Source of the DNA: CAZCPB01 sp044223975
Lineage (GTDB): Bacteria; Planctomycetota; Phycisphaerae; Phycisphaerales; UBA1924
Length of the DNA: 64,000 nt
Reading direction: 5' to 3'
Assembly: GCA_044223975.1 (NCBI GenBank)
Contig: JBGALI010000009.1
Span: 135,252-199,251, forward strand
The notes beneath the pieces are model-generated. The model saw only the letters and a list, made by a program, of their open reading frames with translations, was not told the DNA's origin and did not search any database. Shown piece after piece: positions 41,977-52,059 of this stretch. The position numbers were made by a program, and so were the translations under genes. Positions within the stretch are counted from its first letter, which is position 1. The number at the start of each line of letters is the position of its first letter.

Positions 41977-44900
41977 GCGTGGTTCTTCCCATCCTCGAGC
42001 GTCGGGAAGAGATCGAAGCCGCGATCCGTGCGCACCGCGTCGTCGTGCTCTGCGGTGAAACAGGCTCGGGGAAGACGACACAGTTGCCGCAGATCTGCTT
42101 CGCGATGGGGCTTGCCGAGCGCGGAATGATCGGTCACACCCAGCCGCGTCGGCTCGCGGCCCGCGCCGTCGCGGCACGCATCGCCGAAGAGCGTGGCGAG
42201 CGCCTGGGCGGCGTCGTGGGCGTGAAGATCCGGTTCCAGGACCAGACCAGCCGCGCCACGCGCCTCAAGATCATGACCGACGGGATCCTGCTGGTCGAAC
42301 TGGCGTCGGACGCGGACTTGCGCGCGTACTCGACGATCATCATCGACGAGGCGCACGAGCGGTCGCTCAACATCGACTTCATCCTGGGCTACTTGAAGCG
42401 TCTGCTGGCACGGCGTTCGGACCTGAACGTGATCGTCACATCCGCGACGATCGATCCGCGCCGATTCAGCGACTACTTCGGCGGCCCCGCGGCCGCGCCC
42501 GTCATCGAAGTCTCCGGCCGGACGTACCCCGTCGAGGTGCGCTACCGGCCCACGGGGAGCGATGAAGAGGAATTCGAGCGGCTCGAGGTGGACGCGGTGG
42601 TCGACGCGGTGGATGAACTGACGGTCGGGCCACCTGGCGACGTGCTCGTGTTCCTGCCGGGCGAGCGGGAGATCCGGCTGGCCGGGGATGCGCTTCGGCG
42701 CCGTGGCGTGGACGCGGAGGTCTTGCCGCTGTTCTCCCGTCTGACCAACGAGGAGCAGGACCGGATCTTTCACCCCGGGGGCTGCCGGCGCGTGATCCTC
42801 GCGACCAACGTTGCGGAGACGTCGCTCACCGTGCCGGGCATCCGCTGCGTCGTGGATGCGGGGTACGCCAGGATCAAACGGTACGACCCGCAGCGGAAGA
42901 TCCAGCGGCTGCCCATCGAGCCGATTTCCCGCGCCTCAGCGAACCAGCGGGCGGGACGGTGCGGGCGTGTCGCGGCGGGCGTGTGCGTGCGGCTGTTCAG
43001 CGAGGAGTCGTACCGGGCCCGGCCGGCGTTCACGGACCCCGAGATCCGGCGCACGAGCCTCGCGAGCGTCATCCTGAGCATGAAATCGCTGACGCTAGGG
43101 CCGATCGAGGACTTCCCGTTTCTCGATGCGCCCGACGAGGTCGCCGTCCGCGACGGGTACGAGACTCTGTTCGAACTCGGCGCGATCGATGGTCCAACGC
43201 GGGACGGAGCGATCACGGAGATCGGCGAGCGCATGAGTCGCATCCCCGCCGATCCTCGGATCGCACGGATGCTGCTCGCCGCCGAGCGCGAGGGAGTCGT
43301 CAAGGAAGTGCTTGTGCTGGCGGCCGTGCTGTCGATCCAGGACCCGCGCCAGAGGCCGATGTCGCGCCAGGATGAGTCTGACCGTGCGCAGGCTGTCTTC
43401 CGGCACGAGTCGAGCGACTTCATGACGCTTCTCAAGCTCTGGGACCAGTACGTGCACGCCGCAGAAGCGATGACGCACGGGGCCCTGCAGGGATGGTGCC
43501 GCGACCACTTTCTCTCGGCGGCGCGGATGCGCGAGTGGGGCGAGATGATCCGGCAGCTCCGGGACATCACCGAGGAGATTGGGATCAAGGCCTCAGAGTC
43601 CGGGGCGTCTGAGGATCGGGTTCACCGGGCCCTGCTTACCGGGCTCATCACCAACGTCGCCTGCCGCGAGGGTGATAGCGGGTCGTTCGAGTACCGCGGC
43701 GTGCGCGGCAACACCCTCAGCATTTTCCCGGGCTCGGTGCTGTTCAAGAAGGGTCCCAAGTGGATCATGGCCGCCGAGGTCACGCACACGACCAGGCTGT
43801 ACGCCCGCACCCTCGCAAAGATCGACCCCGAGTGGATCGAGGAGCTCGCGGGGCACATGTTCCGTCATCAGCTGAGCGATCGTCATCTTGACACCGACAC
43901 CGGCGAGCCCAGCGCGTGGGAGCGCGTGACGATGAGCGGGATCGTGGTAGTGCCGCGTCGGCGCACCGCGATCGCGCGGCTGGACCCGGCGGGGGCCCGC
44001 GAGCTCTTCGTGCGCGAGGGCCTCGCGCAGATGAAGTGGAAAGCACCACACCCGTTCATGGAGCACAACCGGGCGGTCATGGAGCACGCCCGTGAGGCGG
44101 AGGCGAGGCTCCGGCGGCGGCACCTTCTCGTAGCTGAAGATGTGCTGGCCGAATGGTTCGAGCAGCGCCTGCCGGCTCACGTCAAGGACCCGGCGAGTTT
44201 CGAAGAGTGGCGGCGAGCCTCCTCGGACGGTGGGCCCGAAACTCTGAGGCTGTCCCTGACCGATGTGCTTCGCCCGGAGGCCCGTGGCGCGGCCGACGAG
44301 TCGCTTTTCCCGGCATCCCGCGTCATCGACGGAGCGACGTGCGCCGTCGGATACGCCCTTTCGCCGGGCAAGGAGGACGACGGCGTCACGCTGAGCGTGC
44401 CGTTGCTCACGCTCCCGGGCCTGACCCGTGAAGCCACGGAGTGGCTCGTTCCGGGGATGCTGGCCGACCTCGTGCAGGCGCTGGTGAGGACGCTGCCCAA
44501 GGTGCCGCATGCGGCGCTCGAGTCCAAAGCCCCGCTCGCGGATGTCGGAGCGGCGTGCGCCCAGGTCATGCGGTTCGGAGAGGGGAGCGTTGGTGCAGCG
44601 CTGTCCGAGGCGGTGGATGTGCTGTACGGCGTGCGTGTCGAGCCGACGCTGTGGTCTTTCAAGGCACTCCCCCCCCACCTTCGACTGCGTGTTCGTGTCG
44701 TGGACGACGCCGGGCGGGAACTCGGCAACGACCGCGACCTCGAGGCGCTCCGCACGCGGTTTGAAGCCCGCGTAGACAAGGCCCGCAGCGCGGCCGCCCG
44801 CGCGAGGTTCGAACGTCGCGGCATTACCGCCTGGGACTTCGGCGACCTGCCGGAGCGGGCGACGGTAGAGCGTGCCGGCGAGGCAGTCTTGGCGTTTCCC

Positions 44901-45833
44901 GTGCTGGAGGACGCCGGCGACTCCGTGGCGCTGACGCTGTGCGATTCGGAGCGTGTCGCGGCGGCGACCACCCCGCTGGGTGTGCGGCGGCTTTTCGCCT
45001 TGGCGTGCGCCGACGAGGTCGGGCACTCCCTGTCGTCCATGGGAACGTGGGCGGATATGGTGCGCCAGTACGCCGCGCTCGGAGATGCGGGGGCGCTGCG
45101 CGACGACCTGACGTGCATGATCGCCGATCGGGTGTTCGTGGCGGGCCAGTCGCCCGTGCGCAGCGCGGCGGAATTCGAACAGCGTTCGCGGGAGATGTGG
45201 GGACGGCTGGGCACGGCGTCGCGCGAGGTCGGCGACCTCATGTCGAGGCTGCTGGAGGCCCGCCACCGCGTGGCGCAGCGGTTTTCAGGCGGCACCCCGC
45301 GGCTGTGGGCAGACAGCGTGGCGGACATGCGCGAGCACGCGGCGTACCTGATGCCGCGGGGGTTCATGCGGCGGATCACGTGGGAACGGTTCCGCAGTTA
45401 CCCGCGGTACGTCGAGGCCTTGCGCGATCGCCTGCTTGCCCTGAGGGAAGACGGCTCGGGCGTGGAGAAGGAATCGCTGCGACGGCTGATGCCGCGATGG
45501 AAGAGGTTCACGGGCTGGGTTGCCGCGGCCATGTCCGCGGAGCGGGACGCGGCGGAACGTGCGAGCGAGGCCCCGGCCGCTCCGGTCAAAGCCCACAAGT
45601 CCAAGGCACCGCTGCCCCAAGCTCGACGAGCGGCCCCGGCGGTGAATCTGGATGCCGGAGAGTGGGCCATGCGGCCGGGTGCTCTGCCGCCTTCGGTCGA
45701 GCGATACCGGTGGGCGCTCGAAGACTGGCGTGTCGTGTTGTTCGCTCCCGAACGGGCGGCGGGCGCCGCGGTCGGCGAGGCGGAGCTTGATGCGTTGTGG
45801 AACGCCGTAGAGGGAACCAAGGCGCCCCGCTGA
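41973..45833 (+). CDS. hrpA: ATP-dependent RNA helicase HrpA (DEAH box)
   Basis: 1286 residues, the typical HrpA length. Motifs: Walker A GETGSGKTTQLPQ (about 28-40), TQPRRLAARAVA, DEAH in IIIDEAHERSLN, SAT in VIVTSATIDP, ATNVAETSLTVPG and QRAGRCGRV, followed by winged-helix, OB and the long HrpA-specific C-terminal region. HrpA acts on mRNA and stalled ribosomes in the cytoplasm. Its ATGA overlap with pxpA places it last in the oxoprolinase operon, an odd partnership that probably reflects compact packing rather than function. Confidence 0.95.
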   Translation: MSVVLPILERREEIEAAIRAHRVVVLCGETGSGKTTQLPQICFAMGLAERGMIGHTQPRRLAARAVAARIAEERGERLGGVVGVKIRFQDQTSRATRLKIMTDGILLVELASDADLRAYSTIIIDEAHERSLNIDFILGYLKRLLARRSDLNVIVTSATIDPRRFSDYFGGPAAAPVIEVSGRTYPVEVRYRPTGSDEEEFERLEVDAVVDAVDELTVGPPGDVLVFLPGEREIRLAGDALRRRGVDAEVLPLFSRLTNEEQDRIFHPGGCRRVILATNVAETSLTVPGIRCVVDAGYARIKRYDPQRKIQRLPIEPISRASANQRAGRCGRVAAGVCVRLFSEESYRARPAFTDPEIRRTSLASVILSMKSLTLGPIEDFPFLDAPDEVAVRDGYETLFELGAIDGPTRDGAITEIGERMSRIPADPRIARMLLAAEREGVVKEVLVLAAVLSIQDPRQRPMSRQDESDRAQAVFRHESSDFMTLLKLWDQYVHAAEAMTHGALQGWCRDHFLSAARMREWGEMIRQLRDITEEIGIKASESGASEDRVHRALLTGLITNVACREGDSGSFEYRGVRGNTLSIFPGSVLFKKGPKWIMAAEVTHTTRLYARTLAKIDPEWIEELAGHMFRHQLSDRHLDTDTGEPSAWERVTMSGIVVVPRRRTAIARLDPAGARELFVREGLAQMKWKAPHPFMEHNRAVMEHAREAEARLRRRHLLVAEDVLAEWFEQRLPAHVKDPASFEEWRRASSDGGPETLRLSLTDVLRPEARGAADESLFPASRVIDGATCAVGYALSPGKEDDGVTLSVPLLTLPGLTREATEWLVPGMLADLVQALVRTLPKVPHAALESKAPLADVGAACAQVMRFGEGSVGAALSEAVDVLYGVRVEPTLWSFKALPPHLRLRVRVVDDAGRELGNDRDLEALRTRFEARVDKARSAAARARFERRGITAWDFGDLPERATVERAGEAVLAFPVLEDAGDSVALTLCDSERVAAATTPLGVRRLFALACADEVGHSLSSMGTWADMVRQYAALGDAGALRDDLTCMIADRVFVAGQSPVRSAAEFEQRSREMWGRLGTASREVGDLMSRLLEARHRVAQRFSGGTPRLWADSVADMREHAAYLMPRGFMRRITWERFRSYPRYVEALRDRLLALREDGSGVEKESLRRLMPRWKRFTGWVAAAMSAERDAAERASEAPAAPVKAHKSKAPLPQARRAAPAVNLDAGEWAMRPGALPPSVERYRWALEDWRVVLFAPERAAGAAVGEAELDALWNAVEGTKAPR

Positions 45834-45834
45834 T

Positions 45835-47379
45835 CTAGGCCGGCCGGATGCCGCGCTGGAGCTGCATCACCCGGTCGACCTCCTGCTTGCGGGCGTGATC
45901 GAGGACGAGCTTCGGCACCTTCCACGCGTTCTCGTCGCGCGTCACGCCGGAGGCGTGCTCGCTCAAGCAGCGGTACAGGAACTTGAACGCGTCGCGCGGC
46001 TGGTGCATCTGGTCCAGCGCATCCACCACGTCTTGGCGCGTTACATCGGGGGCGAAAAGGTCCAGCATCGACATCGGCGCCGCCGTCGCGGGGCGGCACG
46101 CGCGGAGCCGCGCGTCGCACATGTCGTAGAGCATGGCGCCGGTCCAACTCAGGCGTTCGATGAAGTTCTGCTTGTCGAGGCGGGCATCCTGGAAGAACGC
46201 GCTCGATTCCTTGAACAGGAGGTGCCGGAGTTCCATCGGGAGCAGGAGCTTGACGCCCACCCCCGGCTGCTGCAGGAACTTGTTGTTCAACAGCGGCCAC
46301 ACCAGCGCCCGCATGCGGTCAGGATCTCCCGAGACGAGCGTGGGCTCATCGACGCGGTCGACGACGATGACCAGGCCCGCGTACCCGAAGCTCGCCAGGA
46401 TGCGCCGGAGCTCGCCGAAGAGCCGGTACCGGGCTTCGTCCGAGTCGGTGATGGGCAGATCCAGCGAACCGGAGAGATCGAGGCGGCAGAGCGATCGATG
46501 GTACGAAGCCGCCGTGCGCGTGCTGACGCGGACCTGGCGGCGCACGCGCCGGGCGAGCTTCATGCCGGTGAAGCGGTCCCACCCGACCCGCTTGATGAGC
46601 AGGGCGAGGTAGAGGGCAGAGAGCCCGAGCAAGGCCCCCGTCATCCACGTTGCCCGCTGGGCTTCGTCGAGATAGAACTGCCACCACGCGGCCGCCGCGA
46701 GCAGCGCCACGGGCCCGAGCCACAGCGCGGCGGTCTGGAGCAGGCGCACCGGCGAGGGCCACACTCCAAGTCGCCGGGCCAGCGCCGGGCCGCGCTTCTC
46801 GGCGAGTTCGGGCCTGTCGTACACCGCCTGCAGCAGCCTGAAGCTGCGCCGCGCGGTCGGGTCGAGGCGGCGGACGGCGCGCTTCGGTTCGTCGCTGAGC
46901 TCGATCATGGATGTGCCGCCCGGAGCGTCGAGCACCGCGTCCACCATGTGCGGCACGATGGTCAGCAGGAGCGCGTCCATGTGGTCCACGAGCCGCATTG
47001 ACTGAAAACTCTCGAGCGGGGTCTTGGCGCCGGCACGCTCGTGGAAGCGCCCGAGGTGACCGTTGAGATCGTCGTGCGCGACCAACAGGACCTTGGCGGT
47101 CGGGTTGGCGGCGTTGTACTCACCGACGCGGGCGGCCATCTGGAGCCGGATCGCGGTCTTGCCGCTGCCCTTCTCGCCGAAGACGATCGCGGTCGCAGGG
47201 CGGGCCAGGTCACCCATGATCTTTTCGAAGTCGGAATGGAACGAGCCGTGCGCAGCATCCAGGCCCGGGCCGTGCCCGGGGACGCTCATGCGTGCGAATA
47301 CGGAATCATCCCGGGCTTCTTCGCCCCGGAACGGGTTCTCGGTGATCGACCAGTGCGCCAGAAGTTCGGTCAGCGTCAT
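45835..47379 (-). CDS. KAP-like P-loop NTPase with membrane insertion
   Basis: 514 residues. Walker A is VFGEKGSGKTAIRLQ (about 67-81). Two hydrophobic helices (about 212-236, LLQTAALWLGPVALLAAAAW; and 243-264) sit between Walker A and a Walker B-like strand GLVIVVDRVDEP (about 343-354). Transmembrane helices inserted inside the P-loop fold are the hallmark of the KAP NTPase family. Partner and substrate are unknown. AGGA lies about 8 nt before the ATG. It converges on hrpA with a 1-nt gap. Confidence 0.72.
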   Translation of the reverse strand: MTLTELLAHWSITENPFRGEEARDDSVFARMSVPGHGPGLDAAHGSFHSDFEKIMGDLARPATAIVFGEKGSGKTAIRLQMAARVGEYNAANPTAKVLLVAHDDLNGHLGRFHERAGAKTPLESFQSMRLVDHMDALLLTIVPHMVDAVLDAPGGTSMIELSDEPKRAVRRLDPTARRSFRLLQAVYDRPELAEKRGPALARRLGVWPSPVRLLQTAALWLGPVALLAAAAWWQFYLDEAQRATWMTGALLGLSALYLALLIKRVGWDRFTGMKLARRVRRQVRVSTRTAASYHRSLCRLDLSGSLDLPITDSDEARYRLFGELRRILASFGYAGLVIVVDRVDEPTLVSGDPDRMRALVWPLLNNKFLQQPGVGVKLLLPMELRHLLFKESSAFFQDARLDKQNFIERLSWTGAMLYDMCDARLRACRPATAAPMSMLDLFAPDVTRQDVVDALDQMHQPRDAFKFLYRCLSEHASGVTRDENAWKVPKLVLDHARKQEVDRVMQLQRGIRPA

Positions 47380-47465
47380 GGCGATCCTGCCGGTGTGGCG
47401 CGCACGCCCGGCCCCCACTCACGTGCCGCGCCCCCGGAGCGCGCCGCGAAAAAGCGAATCCCGGT

Positions 47466-48905
47466 TCAGTGATCGACCCGCCGCCCCAGCACCGGCGAAA
47501 CCTGTGCGATCACCCGTTCAAGCGTCTTCCTGTCCCTGGCCTCCGCGTTCAGGCGAAGCAGCGGCTCGGTGTTGCTCATGCGCACGTTGCACCACCAGCC
47601 CTGCGATTCGAAGCAGTCGATGGTAACGCCGTCGAGGTCGTCGATCTCCGCCCCCTGGCCGCGGGCGAACGCCTTGCGCAGCTGCGCCAGCGCGCCCTCC
47701 TTGTCCTCGATCTGGAAGTTGATCTCGCCGGACTGGGCGTAGCGGGCCATGGGGGAGATCAGCGTGCTCAAGGGCTTGCCGCTGCGGGCCAGCACGCTCA
47801 GCACCACGCACAGCGCGATCGCGCCCGAGTCGGCGTTGAAGTTGTCGGCGAAGTAGAAGTGGCCGGAGAGCTCGCCGCCGAACACGCACTGGTGCTCGGC
47901 CATCGCGGCCTTCATGAACACGTGCCCGACGCGCCCCCGGATCGGAGTGCCGCCGGCGTTCTTGATCTCTTCCTCGACCGCCTTGGTGGAACGCAGGTCG
48001 TAGCAGACCGCCGCGCCCGGTTTCTTGGCGAGGAAGTGCTTGGCGAGCAGCGCCGTGAGGTGATCGCAGCCGACGACCTTGCCCTTCTCGTCGACCAGCA
48101 CGCAGCGGTCGGCATCGCCGTCGAAGCAGGCGCCCAGGTCGGCCTTGTGCTTGAGCACCGCCTCCTGCAGCTGCTTGAGGTTGGCGGCCACCAGCGGGTT
48201 GGGCTCGTGGGCGAACTGTCCCTTGGTGTTCTCGAAGTTGAGCTCGATGATCTGGAGGCCGGGAATCGGAGCGCCCCCCGCGCCACCCTTGCCGAAGACC
48301 TTGGGGATCATCGTCCCCGCCATGCCGTTGCTGGCGTCGATGACGATCTTGAGCGGCCGGTGCGTGCCGTCGCGCGTGGTCGTGTCTATGAAGGCACGGA
48401 CGTGCTTCGCGTACGCCGGCCAGAGGTCGCGCTGCTCCAGGCGCCCCCCGGCCTTCACGAGCGTGGCCTTGTCGACCATTGCGGCGTGCTTGCGCACCTC
48501 GGCGAGCCCCGACGTCTCGCCGACCGGCTTGGCCTTGCGCTTGGAGACCTTGAAGCCGTTGTACTGGGGCGGGTTGTGGCTGGCGGTCACCATGACGCCG
48601 CCGGCGCAGTCGAAGTGGTTGATGGCGAAGTAGATCATCGACGTATCGATCATGCCGATGTCGATGACGTGACCGCCGTGGTCGTTGATGCCCTGGATCA
48701 GGGCCTTGGTCAGCGAGGGGCTGGACGCCCGCATGTCGCGGCCGACGACAATGTTCCGCATCATGGGCGAGTTGTCGCCCGCGGCTTCGGCATCATGCAG
48801 TAGGAACCGCGAGCAGCCGTATCCGATCTGCCAGGCAAGGGTCTCGTTCAAGGGATCCGGGTACGTGCCGCGGATGTCGTAGGCTTTGAAGACGCGTCCG
48901 AGCAA
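47466..48905 (-). CDS. Phosphomannomutase/phosphoglucomutase
   Basis: 479 residues. It interconverts hexose 1- and 6-phosphates for nucleotide-sugar and cell-envelope synthesis. Motifs: FKAYDIRGTYPDPLN at the N-terminus, phosphoserine loop VMVTASHNPPQYNGFK, metal loop CFDGDADRCV, sugar loop GGELSGHFYF and phosphate-binding VRMSNTEPLLRL. I prefer the TTG at 48905 because AGGAGGT lies 7-8 nt upstream of it; a TTG six codons earlier would include that ribosome site in the gene. Confidence 0.92.
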   Translation of the reverse strand: MLGRVFKAYDIRGTYPDPLNETLAWQIGYGCSRFLLHDAEAAGDNSPMMRNIVVGRDMRASSPSLTKALIQGINDHGGHVIDIGMIDTSMIYFAINHFDCAGGVMVTASHNPPQYNGFKVSKRKAKPVGETSGLAEVRKHAAMVDKATLVKAGGRLEQRDLWPAYAKHVRAFIDTTTRDGTHRPLKIVIDASNGMAGTMIPKVFGKGGAGGAPIPGLQIIELNFENTKGQFAHEPNPLVAANLKQLQEAVLKHKADLGACFDGDADRCVLVDEKGKVVGCDHLTALLAKHFLAKKPGAAVCYDLRSTKAVEEEIKNAGGTPIRGRVGHVFMKAAMAEHQCVFGGELSGHFYFADNFNADSGAIALCVVLSVLARSGKPLSTLISPMARYAQSGEINFQIEDKEGALAQLRKAFARGQGAEIDDLDGVTIDCFESQGWWCNVRMSNTEPLLRLNAEARDRKTLERVIAQVSPVLGRRVDH

Positions 48906-49031
48906 AGGGATTACCTCCTGCAATGGGCGACGATCGTAGCCGGGCGGCGATTGAGAAGCCCGCCTGATAGGTGTATGTCAGGATGTTTCGAACGTGGGGG
49001 CGAGGCATTGCGTCTGGGAGCGGTTTTTGCC

Positions 49032-51125
49032 TCAGTCGTCAACGACTCCCACGCCCTTGGGCAGTGCCTCAAGGAACCGCTTCCCGTACCGCGCCGTCAC
49101 GATCCGCGGGTCCAGCACCACTACGCGACCCGTGTCGGTCTTGGAGCGGATCAACCGCCCGAATCCCTGCTTGAACATGATGATCGCCCGCGGCAGGGAA
49201 TCCTCCATGAACGGGTTGCCGCCGCCCTGCTCGATGCGCTCGAGGCGGGCCTCGGTGAGCGGGCGGTCGGGAGGTTCGAACGGGAGCTTGGTGATGATGA
49301 CGTTGCGCAGGCCGTGCCCGCGGACATCAACGCCCTGCCAGAAGCTTGCCGCGCCCAGCAGGACGCTGCGCTCATCGGTGCGGAACCGTTCGAGGATGCT
49401 GGAACGAGAACCGCCCGCCCCCTGCACCAACAGCGGGAACCCGAGGTCGTGCAGAGGCTCGGCGATGAGTCTGGCCACCGCGTTCAGAATTGCGAAACTG
49501 GTGAACAGGACGAACGCCCCGCCCTCGGTCTGCCGGACGTGGTGGACGACACGCTCGGCCAGGGCCCGCGCGTAGCCCGGGTCCTTGTTGGATGGCACAG
49601 CGCGGTCGACATGGAGCGTGACCTGTCGGGCGTAATCGAACGGACTGCCGAGCTGGAGGGTGCGGGCGCCCTCGGCGCCAAGTCGGGAGATGGCGTGCGC
49701 GAACGCGGTTTCACCGCTCTCGGAACTCTCGTCGTCGCGCACGGTGCGGACGGCGAGCGTCGCGCTGGTGAGGATGACGCTGTGGTCCTGCGCGAACAGA
49801 CGCTCCTTGAGCATCGGCGCCACATCCACGGGTGAGCATGCCAGAGTGACTCGGCGGAAGCGTGAGGACTCGGCCGGGCCGTCGTCGCCGCCACTGGTTT
49901 CGACCCAGTACGCGCACCCGGGCATGGCCTGATCGATGAGAGCGGCGGTGTCGCTGGCGATTTCGGCGGCGCGGATCGCGTACGCGTTGAGCTCGAAGCG
50001 GTCGGGCTCGCTGTTGGTGAGCTCGCGCAGCGCGCGAAGTCGGACGGTCAGTTCGTTCATCGCCGGGGAAAGCGTGTTGGGCACGACACCGGCGCGGCGG
50101 ATGCGGCCGGGCTTGGCCCGGACGGGCTGGTACGACGCTCCGTCGTCCTCGCTGCCGCCCTCGTTGACACGGAGAAGCGACTCGAAGAAGTCCCGTGCCG
50201 ACTCGTGGGCGTCAGCGACGGCGCTGATCGCTTTCTCCACGGGCTCGGCGTCCTTCACGAGCAGCCCGAGCTGCGAGAGGTAGCCGCGCCCACTCCGGCC
50301 CTCGTACAGCGTGCGGAGAAGGTGGTTCACGCGCCCTTCGCTGAGCGAGATCCCGAAGTGCTCGGCGGCCACGTCCTCGACGTGATGAGCCTCGTCCAGA
50401 ATCACGTGGTGGTATTGCGGCAGGAAACCGACCTCCTGCGCACGCAGCGCGAGGTCGCTGAAGAAAAGGGCGTGGTTGCAGACGAGCAGGTTGGCGCCCT
50501 CCATGGCGCGCCGGGCGTTCTGGTAAAAGCAGTCCTCGTTGTTGGGGCAACGCTTACCCATGCAGTTGCCCGAGTCGGACTGCACTCGGTCCCACACTCC
50601 CGGCCGTTCGAGCGTCGGGAGCGTGGAGAGGGTGCCGTCGAGCGTGTCCAGGGCCCAGTCCTGGATCACGTGAAGCGAGCGGCGCGAGGCAGGGTCGGAG
50701 AACAATCGCTCCTGGCGTTCCGAGGCCATGCGGAGGCGGCGGATGCTGACGTAGTTGCCGCGGCCCTTGACGAGAACGGGCTTGAGTCGGTTGCGCGTCG
50801 GCTCACCGGCGACGGGCTCGGGATCGAGAATCGATTGAAGGAGCGGGATGTCCTTCTGGACGAGCTGCTCCTGCAGAGAAATCGTGTTGGTGACGACGAC
50901 AACGGTTTCCTTGTGCTGCAGGACCCGAAGGATCGCGGGGACCAGGTAGGCAAAGGACTTCCCCACGCCCGTCCCGGCCTCGACGAGCAGGTGAGACTTC
51001 TCCTCCATGGCGCGAGCGACCGCGCCGGCCATTTCCGTCTGTTCAGGGCGCGCTTCGAACGACGCTCCCAAAGCGTGCGCGATGGGGCCTGAATCAGAAA
51101 GGATGGAAAGGAGCGCCGAATCGAT
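49032..51125 (-). CDS. DinG/XPD-type ATP-dependent DNA helicase
   Basis: About 697 residues if begun at 51125, 679 from the TTG at 51071. Superfamily 2 iron-sulfur helicase: Walker A VEAGTGVGKSFAYLVP, DEAH in VILDEAHHVEDVA, and Cys residues in GNCMGKRCPNNEDCF consistent with a 4Fe-4S cluster; motif VI region MFKQGFGRLIRSKTDTGRV. The family-conserved N-terminus (SDSGPIAHALGASFEARPEQ) is encoded upstream of the TTG, yet no ATG, GTG or TTG exists between it and the rsmG stop. An ATC at 51123-51125 lies 9 nt after AAGGAG, so a rare ATC start is possible. Follows rsmG in the same frame. Confidence 0.85.
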   Translation of the reverse strand: MDSALLSILSDSGPIAHALGASFEARPEQTEMAGAVARAMEEKSHLLVEAGTGVGKSFAYLVPAILRVLQHKETVVVVTNTISLQEQLVQKDIPLLQSILDPEPVAGEPTRNRLKPVLVKGRGNYVSIRRLRMASERQERLFSDPASRRSLHVIQDWALDTLDGTLSTLPTLERPGVWDRVQSDSGNCMGKRCPNNEDCFYQNARRAMEGANLLVCNHALFFSDLALRAQEVGFLPQYHHVILDEAHHVEDVAAEHFGISLSEGRVNHLLRTLYEGRSGRGYLSQLGLLVKDAEPVEKAISAVADAHESARDFFESLLRVNEGGSEDDGASYQPVRAKPGRIRRAGVVPNTLSPAMNELTVRLRALRELTNSEPDRFELNAYAIRAAEIASDTAALIDQAMPGCAYWVETSGGDDGPAESSRFRRVTLACSPVDVAPMLKERLFAQDHSVILTSATLAVRTVRDDESSESGETAFAHAISRLGAEGARTLQLGSPFDYARQVTLHVDRAVPSNKDPGYARALAERVVHHVRQTEGGAFVLFTSFAILNAVARLIAEPLHDLGFPLLVQGAGGSRSSILERFRTDERSVLLGAASFWQGVDVRGHGLRNVIITKLPFEPPDRPLTEARLERIEQGGGNPFMEDSLPRAIIMFKQGFGRLIRSKTDTGRVVVLDPRIVTARYGKRFLEALPKGVGVVDD

Positions 51126-51128
51126 GGA

Positions 51129-51995
51129 TCAGCGCTCCTTCGACCGGCCCACACCCAGGGGCGCCCTTTTCGGCTCCCCGTCTCGCCGCGGATAGTCACG
51201 CGGCGTTGCGGAACTCTTTCCGAGCGCCACGATTCTGCCGGTTGGAGTCTCAACCGTGCCCGCGTGCACGGCCATCAATCGTTTCAACGCCTCCGCGGCT
51301 TCCGCCAGTTCCTCCCCGGCCTTCTGGCCCTTGATGAGGAAGATGCCGCCGCCGATCCGGGCAAAGGGCACGGTCAGTTCGGCCACTACCGCCAGCGGTC
51401 CCACGGCACGTGCAATGACCGCGTCGTACGACTCCCGATGTCCGCCCGCGCGACCGCCGCCCGCGACCTTTTCGCCGCGATCGTGGCCGGCGACTTCGGC
51501 CCGCTGTTCGAGGATCGAAACGTTTTCCAATCCAAGCACGCGCACCACATCACGCAGGTAGGCGACCTTCTTGCCGGTGGCCTCGAGGAGCGTGAATTTC
51601 AATCGCGGCAGCACCAGCGCCAGCGGTACGCCCGGGAGCCCGCCGCCGGAGCCAACATCGATCACGCGCGACCCTTCCGGCAGTTCGCCAAGGAACTGAA
51701 GGAGCGTCAGCGAGTCGAAGATGTGCCTGGTCCACGCTTCTGCAGGGTCGCGGATCGATGTCAGATTGAACGCTGTATTGGCGTCGAGGAGCAACGCCAG
51801 AAACTGGCCCAATCGCTCGGGGTCACCGGGATCAAACTCGATCCCGTTTTCGCGGCACAGGTCCACGAACCCGGCTGGCACCGGGATGGGGGCCGGCGGA
51901 GTCGCCGGGGCTTTCCAGACGGCGGGACGGGGGATGTACGTGGCCGGAGTCGGCCCCTTGGGTGCGCGGGCGTCGGGATGGCGGATGGGCTTCAT
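51129..51995 (-). CDS. rsmG: 16S rRNA m7G527 methyltransferase RsmG
   Basis: 288 residues from the ATG at 51995; a frame open to 52085 uses a TTG inside the rodA 3' end and is less likely. It methylates G527 of 16S rRNA. Core: NLTSIRDPAEAWTRHIFDSL, SAM loop VIDVGSGGGLPGVPLAL, LLEATGKKVAYLRDV, AVIARAVGPLAVV. A Pro-rich N-terminal stretch of ~40 residues is unusual. The stop codon is followed within 3 nt by the possible helicase start. Confidence 0.92.
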   Translation of the reverse strand: MKPIRHPDARAPKGPTPATYIPRPAVWKAPATPPAPIPVPAGFVDLCRENGIEFDPGDPERLGQFLALLLDANTAFNLTSIRDPAEAWTRHIFDSLTLLQFLGELPEGSRVIDVGSGGGLPGVPLALVLPRLKFTLLEATGKKVAYLRDVVRVLGLENVSILEQRAEVAGHDRGEKVAGGGRAGGHRESYDAVIARAVGPLAVVAELTVPFARIGGGIFLIKGQKAGEELAEAAEALKRLMAVHAGTVETPTGRIVALGKSSATPRDYPRRDGEPKRAPLGVGRSKER

Positions 51996-52059
51996 CTGGA
52001 GTGCATCGTTGGCCGGGTGCGCGACCGACGCTCTGGACACCCGATTCGGACCGTCGGCA

